Assembly (NCBI GenBank): GCA_025698895.1 | Contig: JAILWO010000002.1 | Location: 1,302,001-1,366,000 of the forward strand | Source: Rhizobiaceae bacterium | Lineage (GTDB): Bacteria > Pseudomonadota > Alphaproteobacteria > Rhizobiales > Rhizobiaceae | Reading direction: 5' to 3' | DNA: 64,000 bases | In this document: positions 59,990 through 64,000 of the stretch, one piece after another | Layout of the letters: every line of letters starts with the position of its first letter | How positions within the stretch are numbered: position 1 is the first letter of the stretch | Made by a program: the position numbers and the translations under genes | The notes under the pieces: generated by a model | Told to the model about the DNA's origin: nothing | Seen by the model: only the letters and a program-made list of their open reading frames with translations | The model's database searches: none

Positions 59990-61399
59990 ATGACCGACCG
60001 CAAGACAAACGGAATGCTACTGCAACGCCGCACCTTGCTGAAGGGCGCGGCGTCAGGTGCGGTCCTGCTCGCCGCGCCGGCAATTCTGACGCGTCGTGCC
60101 GCCGCGCAGGGCATGGATACGTCGTCCTTCGAAAATGCGGGGATAGACTGGCGCCAGGCCGAAGGCGCCAGCATCACGATCGGCGTCATTCCCGCCGGCT
60201 ACTTCCAGAATCTCGAGGCGGTGCTTCCGGCCTTCAGCGAGCTGACCGGCGTCAATGCGCGCCTGGAGATGACGCCGCCCGGACAGATACGCCAGAAGGC
60301 GGTGCTCGACCTTTCTTCCAAGACCGGCACATGGGCAAGCCACGCGGCCGACCCGATGTATTACGACCTTTACGTCGCCAATGGCTGGGTCGATGCCCTG
60401 GACGGCTATCTCGGCGACGCAAAGCTCACCGGTCAGGAATGGTTCGATTACGAGGATATCCTTGAAGGCTGGCGCGGCGCCACATCCGTTGACGGCAAGC
60501 CCTACGGCATACCTTACGACGGCGAGGCGACGATCCAGGTCTATCGCAAGGATGTCTACGACGAGGCCGGGCTGAAGCCGGCCGAAACGCTGAAGGAATA
60601 CGCCGCCAACGCCGCCAAGGTGCACTCGCCGGACAGTCGCCTGTGGGGCGCGGCCCTGCGCGGCTTCAAGGGCGCCGGCCAGAACATGTACATCTATCCC
60701 TCGATCTTCCGCGCATTCGGCGGCGAGTGGTTCGATGGCGACCGCATGGTGGTCAACAGCGAGGAGGCGATCGCAGCGCTCGACTGGTATGTGAAGCTGT
60801 TGAACGGTTACGCGCCGCCCGGCGTCGAGAATTGGAACTGGCCCGATATCGCCGACGCCTTCGGCCAGGGTACGCTCGGTTCCTATATCGATGCGCATAG
60901 CTCGGCCGCGGTCATCGCCAATCCCGAAAAGTCCAAGGTCGTCGGCAAGATCGGCTTCGCCCGCTGGCCGAAGGGGCCGTCCGGGAAGCGCGTGACGTCG
61001 ATCTGGAACTGGAGTTTTCCGATCAACGCCGCCCTGTCGGAGAAAGACAAGGCCGCCACCTGGCTGTTCATCCAGTGGGCGGCGTCGAAAGAGACGCAGG
61101 CCGCGACATCCTATGCCTTTGATGGCGCCTACAAGCGCTCCGGCGTCAACCGCACCTCCCTGTGGCAGGACGAGAAGTTCACGGGCGAACTGTCCAGGGT
61201 AGGGGACAATTTCATCGAAGCCACCCAGCAGTCCTTCACCGAGGATACGGATGTGGACTGGCGTCCGCGTTTGCCGCAATGGCCCGCCGTCGGCGAAACC
61301 ATGGCGACCGCCATTCAGGCCAGCCTCGTGGGACAGGCTTCCGTGAAGGCCGCGCTCGACGAGGCGCAGGCGCGCATAGACGGCATTCTCAAGGGCTGA
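59990..61399 (+). CDS. ABC transporter substrate-binding protein, carbohydrate type
   Basis: A 469-residue periplasmic binding protein of family 1. RRTLLKGAASGAVLLAAPAI (13-32) is a Tat signal, cut after about RRAAAQG. Then ITIGVIPAGYFQNLEAVLPAFSELTGVNARLEM (from about 62, in parts) and YGIPYDGEATIQVYRKDVYDEAGL (from about 172, in parts) match sugar-binding proteins of the CUT1 group, followed by LGSYIDAHSSAAVIANPEKS. Ligand unknown. GGGAGGAGTTCAAC precedes the ATG. First gene of a four-gene importer. Confidence 0.92.
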   Translation: MTDRKTNGMLLQRRTLLKGAASGAVLLAAPAILTRRAAAQGMDTSSFENAGIDWRQAEGASITIGVIPAGYFQNLEAVLPAFSELTGVNARLEMTPPGQIRQKAVLDLSSKTGTWASHAADPMYYDLYVANGWVDALDGYLGDAKLTGQEWFDYEDILEGWRGATSVDGKPYGIPYDGEATIQVYRKDVYDEAGLKPAETLKEYAANAAKVHSPDSRLWGAALRGFKGAGQNMYIYPSIFRAFGGEWFDGDRMVVNSEEAIAALDWYVKLLNGYAPPGVENWNWPDIADAFGQGTLGSYIDAHSSAAVIANPEKSKVVGKIGFARWPKGPSGKRVTSIWNWSFPINAALSEKDKAATWLFIQWAASKETQAATSYAFDGAYKRSGVNRTSLWQDEKFTGELSRVGDNFIEATQQSFTEDTDVDWRPRLPQWPAVGETMATAIQASLVGQASVKAALDEAQARIDGILKG

Positions 61400-61404
61400 G
61401 GGCA

Positions 61405-62289
61405 ATGAGAAGCGCGGCATTTCGGGGTGAGGGGAACTTCGCCGCGCTTCTCGTGGCGCCGAGTCTGATCGTCCTGGTCGTCACGACGACCTTTCCGCTG
61501 ATCTACCTGTTCTGGAGTTCGTTCCAGAACATCAATCTGGCGATGCCGTTCCTCGACGGCTTCGCCGGCCTCGACAACTACCGCCGCATGATGGCCGACG
61601 GCAATTTCTGGCATTCGATCGGCCTGACCGCGATCTATACGATTTCGACGGTGGTGCTGCAGGTTGTCATCGGCCTTGGCCTGGCTCTCCTGGTGATGCG
61701 CATTCCCGCGGGCCAATGGCTGTTTCGCATCGTCGCGATCCTGCCGATCGTGCTCGCCCCGGTGGTGGTCGGGCTGTTCTTTCGCACGCTGATGTTCGCG
61801 CCGGAGTTCGGCATCCTCGATTTCGTCGTGCGTTGGGCAGGCTTCGGCCCCGTCAACTGGCTCGGTTCACCGACGCCGGCCCTTGTCTCGGTCATCATCA
61901 TTCACACCTGGCAGTGGACGCCGTTCGCCTTCCTGGTGCTGCTGGCCAGCCTCGCGGCGCTGCCGCCCGATGTCTACGAAGCCGCCCGCATCGATCGCGC
62001 CAACGCGCTCCAGCGCTTCTGGCACATTACCCTGCCGCTGATCCGCCCGGCTCTGGTCATCGTCATAATCATGCGCGCCATGATCGCGCTGTCGGCCTTC
62101 GCCGCGATCTTCGCGGCCACCGGCGGCGGCCCGGGCACGGCGACCGAGATCCTCAATCTCTACGCGTACAGGACATCCTTCGTGACGCTCGACTTTGGCT
62201 ACGGCTCCGCGCTGGCGGTGGCCCTGCTCGTCATCACGCTAATCGTGTCGGGCATGTTGTTCTACATGCGCACCGCAAGGACAACCTGA
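61405..62289 (+). CDS. Sugar ABC transporter permease (UgpA/MalF type)
   Basis: A 294-residue membrane protein with about six helices. The EAA loop YEAARIDRANALQRFWHITLP (about 192-212, in parts) contacts the ATPase; GFAGLDNYRRMMAD (about 52-65) is the usual pre-helix 2 segment. ATG 61405 lies 5 bp after the binding-protein stop, and its own stop overlaps the next start (TGATG). Confidence 0.94.
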   Translation: MRSAAFRGEGNFAALLVAPSLIVLVVTTTFPLIYLFWSSFQNINLAMPFLDGFAGLDNYRRMMADGNFWHSIGLTAIYTISTVVLQVVIGLGLALLVMRIPAGQWLFRIVAILPIVLAPVVVGLFFRTLMFAPEFGILDFVVRWAGFGPVNWLGSPTPALVSVIIIHTWQWTPFAFLVLLASLAALPPDVYEAARIDRANALQRFWHITLPLIRPALVIVIIMRAMIALSAFAAIFAATGGGPGTATEILNLYAYRTSFVTLDFGYGSALAVALLVITLIVSGMLFYMRTARTT

Positions 62290-63146
62290 TGGCAAGAAAT
62301 CCGCATCAGGCCGCCCGGCTACGCCGCGGCATCGTGCTCTACGCGGTCGTGGGGCTGCTGCTGTTCGTCTGGGCCTTCCCGATCTTCTGGGCCGTCGTCG
62401 TGTCGCTGAAATCCGAAACCGAGGTTCTCGCCTATCCACCGAACATCATCTTCGAGCCGACGGTGAGAAACTACCGGGACGCGCTGGTTGGTGGCTTTTC
62501 CATCCTGCCGAGCTTCGCGACGTCGTTCATCATTTCCGGTCTGACAACCGTGCTGACGATCATGCTGGCCGTGCCGTGCGCCTATGCGTTCGCCCGATTG
62601 AGGCTGCGGGGAAAGAAGGCGCTCGGCTTCTACACCCTCGTCACCCAGATGGTGCCGCCCGTCGGACTGGTCATTCCCTATTTCCTGATCCTCAACCGGG
62701 TCGGCTGGCTCGACACCTATCAGGGAATGGTCGTCGTCTATCTGACCTTCTCGCTGCCCTTCGCCATCTGGCTGATGGTCTCCTACATGGAGGATATTCC
62801 GTGCGAGATGGAGGAAGCGGCGTTTCTCGACAAGGCGAACCGCTTCCAGGCCCTGTGGCACGTCGTCCTCCCGCAGGTGCGCGGCGGCATCGCCGTGACC
62901 GTCATCTTCGTGTTTCTCAATGCCTGGAACGAGTTCCTGTTCGCCGTGCAGCTGGGCGGCAACGACGTCCGGCCGGTGACGGTCGCCATGTACAATTTCG
63001 TCTCCGTCGAACAGACGCTCTGGGCCAAGCTGAGCGCGGCGGCGCTGATCGCGATGCTGCCGATGATCATCATCGGCTTCGCCGCGCAGCGTCAGATCGT
63101 CAAGGGTCTCACCGTCGGAGCAGTCAAGGGAGGTGGCCGCCGATGA
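62289..63146 (+). CDS. Sugar ABC transporter permease (UgpE/MalG type)
   Basis: A 285-residue membrane protein. EMEEAAFLDKANRFQALWHVVLPQV (about 174-198, in parts) is the EAA loop, and LNAWNEFLFAVQLGG and ALIAMLPMIIIGFAAQRQIVKGL typify MalG-type partners. Translation is coupled to the first permease by a TGATG overlap, and its stop overlaps the ATPase start by four bases. Confidence 0.94.
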   Translation: MARNPHQAARLRRGIVLYAVVGLLLFVWAFPIFWAVVVSLKSETEVLAYPPNIIFEPTVRNYRDALVGGFSILPSFATSFIISGLTTVLTIMLAVPCAYAFARLRLRGKKALGFYTLVTQMVPPVGLVIPYFLILNRVGWLDTYQGMVVVYLTFSLPFAIWLMVSYMEDIPCEMEEAAFLDKANRFQALWHVVLPQVRGGIAVTVIFVFLNAWNEFLFAVQLGGNDVRPVTVAMYNFVSVEQTLWAKLSAAALIAMLPMIIIGFAAQRQIVKGLTVGAVKGGGRR

Positions 63147-64000
63147 GCGACGGCAAGGGGCGCGTTACGCTGCGCGGCATCGACAAGCATTTCGGCGCCT
63201 TCCACGCGCTGAAGGGCATTGATCTCGACATCGCTCCGCAGGAGTTTTTCGCCCTGCTCGGCCCATCGGGCTCCGGCAAATCGACGACGCTGCGCGTGAT
63301 CGCCGGGCTGGAAACGCCGGACGCGGGCACGATGACCGTCGACGGCGTGGATGTGACCTACGCGGAGCCAGGCGAGCGAAACGTCGCGATGGTGTTCCAG
63401 AACTACGCGCTCTACCCGCATATGACGGTCGAGCAGAATATCGGCTTTCCGCTGAGGATGGATGGCGTGCCAAAGGCACGGATTCCGGAACTGGCGCGGG
63501 AGGCGGCCAGCAAGGTGAAGATCGACCACCTCATGCAGCGGCGCCCCGGCCAGTTGTCCGGCGGCCAGCAGCAACGCTGCGCGCTGGCGCGCGCGATCGT
63601 CCGTAAGCCACGCCTGTTCCTGCTCGACGAGCCGCTGTCGAACCTCGACGCTCAACTGAGGCTGGAGACCCGCGTGGAGCTGAAGCGGCTGCACCGCAGC
63701 CTCGACGTCACCACCATCTACGTCACACACGACCAGGAAGAAGCGATGACGATCGCGGACCGCATGGCGGTCTTCCTGGACGGAGACATCGTCCAGGTCG
63801 GCACGCCGGACGATGTCTTCAATCGGCCGGACAACCTTGCCGTCGCGGCCTTCATCGGCAGCCCGCCCATGAACCTGCTACCCGCCCGCTTTGAGGATGG
63901 AGCCGCCATCATTGCGGGCGAACGTCTCGCGCTGCCGCCTCGCTCGGCGCCAGTTCCGGCCGAGGTCGTGCTCGGCATCAGGCCGAGCCATGTGCGGATC
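63143..64000 (+). CDS. Sugar ABC transporter ATP-binding protein (UgpC/MalK type), partial
   Basis: The first 286 codons are present; the gene runs off the right edge. Walker A GPSGSGKST (40-48), Q-loop FQNYALYPHMTV (from about 83), signature LSGGQQQRCALARA (about 135-148), Walker B LFLLDEPLSNLD and the H-loop VTHDQEEAM are all intact. The regulatory MalK/TOBE domain begins near the edge (LGIRPSHVRI). ATG 63143 overlaps the permease stop by four bases. It powers the importer encoded from 59990. Confidence 0.96.
   Translation, partial: MSDGKGRVTLRGIDKHFGAFHALKGIDLDIAPQEFFALLGPSGSGKSTTLRVIAGLETPDAGTMTVDGVDVTYAEPGERNVAMVFQNYALYPHMTVEQNIGFPLRMDGVPKARIPELAREAASKVKIDHLMQRRPGQLSGGQQQRCALARAIVRKPRLFLLDEPLSNLDAQLRLETRVELKRLHRSLDVTTIYVTHDQEEAMTIADRMAVFLDGDIVQVGTPDDVFNRPDNLAVAAFIGSPPMNLLPARFEDGAAIIAGERLALPPRSAPVPAEVVLGIRPSHVRI

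Noticed and set aside
1-64000. CRISPR array, insertion sequence, prophage or rRNA genes
   Set aside because: No regularly spaced repeats, transposase, integrase, phage structural genes or rRNA sequences were seen on either strand.

Overview
The window is GC-rich, gene-dense DNA with a strong preference for G or C at third codon positions. It looks like a chromosomal segment of an alphaproteobacterium of the order Hyphomicrobiales, probably near Mesorhizobium, Nitratireductor or Aquamicrobium in the Phyllobacteriaceae. The pointers are an ExoR homologue, a phosphatidylcholine synthase (Pcs), the recG / sdhE-mfd arrangement, an IalB-family protein, HspQ, a DUF2336 protein and many TRAP and ABC transporters. 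That placement is inferred from gene content only. I see no rRNA, CRISPR array, prophage, transposase or integrase.

Left part (1-9.7 kb): two divergent crotonase-family genes, a VOC protein, a CoA-binding protein, O-acetylhomoserine sulfhydrylase (metY), a cupin, a CitE-like lyase, a DUF2336 protein, gpt with a molybdopterin-binding-domain protein, wrbA, a membrane-anchored hydrolase and a tRNA-Leu(UAA). From 9.7 to 22 kb: a small conserved protein inside a ~510-bp segment that recurs at 47.5-48.1 kb, a DUF900 lipoprotein, trkH, a DUF1697 protein, an RhlE-like helicase, an MFS transporter, an SDR/hydrolase pair, and a sulfur-related run of cysteine synthase-like, AlaX-like, sulfurtransferase and GNAT genes.

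Middle part (22-40 kb): alanine dehydrogenase divergent from an Lrp-type regulator with palindromes between them, periplasmic cyclic phosphodiesterase/nucleotidase (cpdB), exoR, recG divergent from sdhE-mfd, a DsbA-family protein, a YejA-like binding protein without visible permeases, an IalB-type secreted protein, hspQ, an AEC transporter and a UbiH-type hydroxylase. From 40 to 51 kb: pcs-qor, a complete BMP-type (nucleoside-like) ABC importer, a glutathione S-transferase behind a long perfect palindrome, the second copy of the duplicated segment, a KefC-type antiporter and a small secreted protein of unknown function.

Right part (50.5-64 kb) is catabolic or accessory in character. A TRAP transporter (dctP-dctQ-dctM), an HpaI-type aldolase and a DUF6282 hydrolase-like protein form one likely operon, followed by a quinone reductase and an SDR. 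They run divergently from an unrecognised cupin-like protein and an IclR regulator. Next to this, a GntR/UTRA regulator is divergent from a carbohydrate-type ABC importer (binding protein, two permeases, and an ATPase cut by the window end). The TRAP/aldolase/DUF6282/cupin set is the best candidate here for an uncharacterised pathway. It probably imports an organic acid and cleaves a 2-keto-3-hydroxy acid derived from it, but the substrate cannot be read from sequence.
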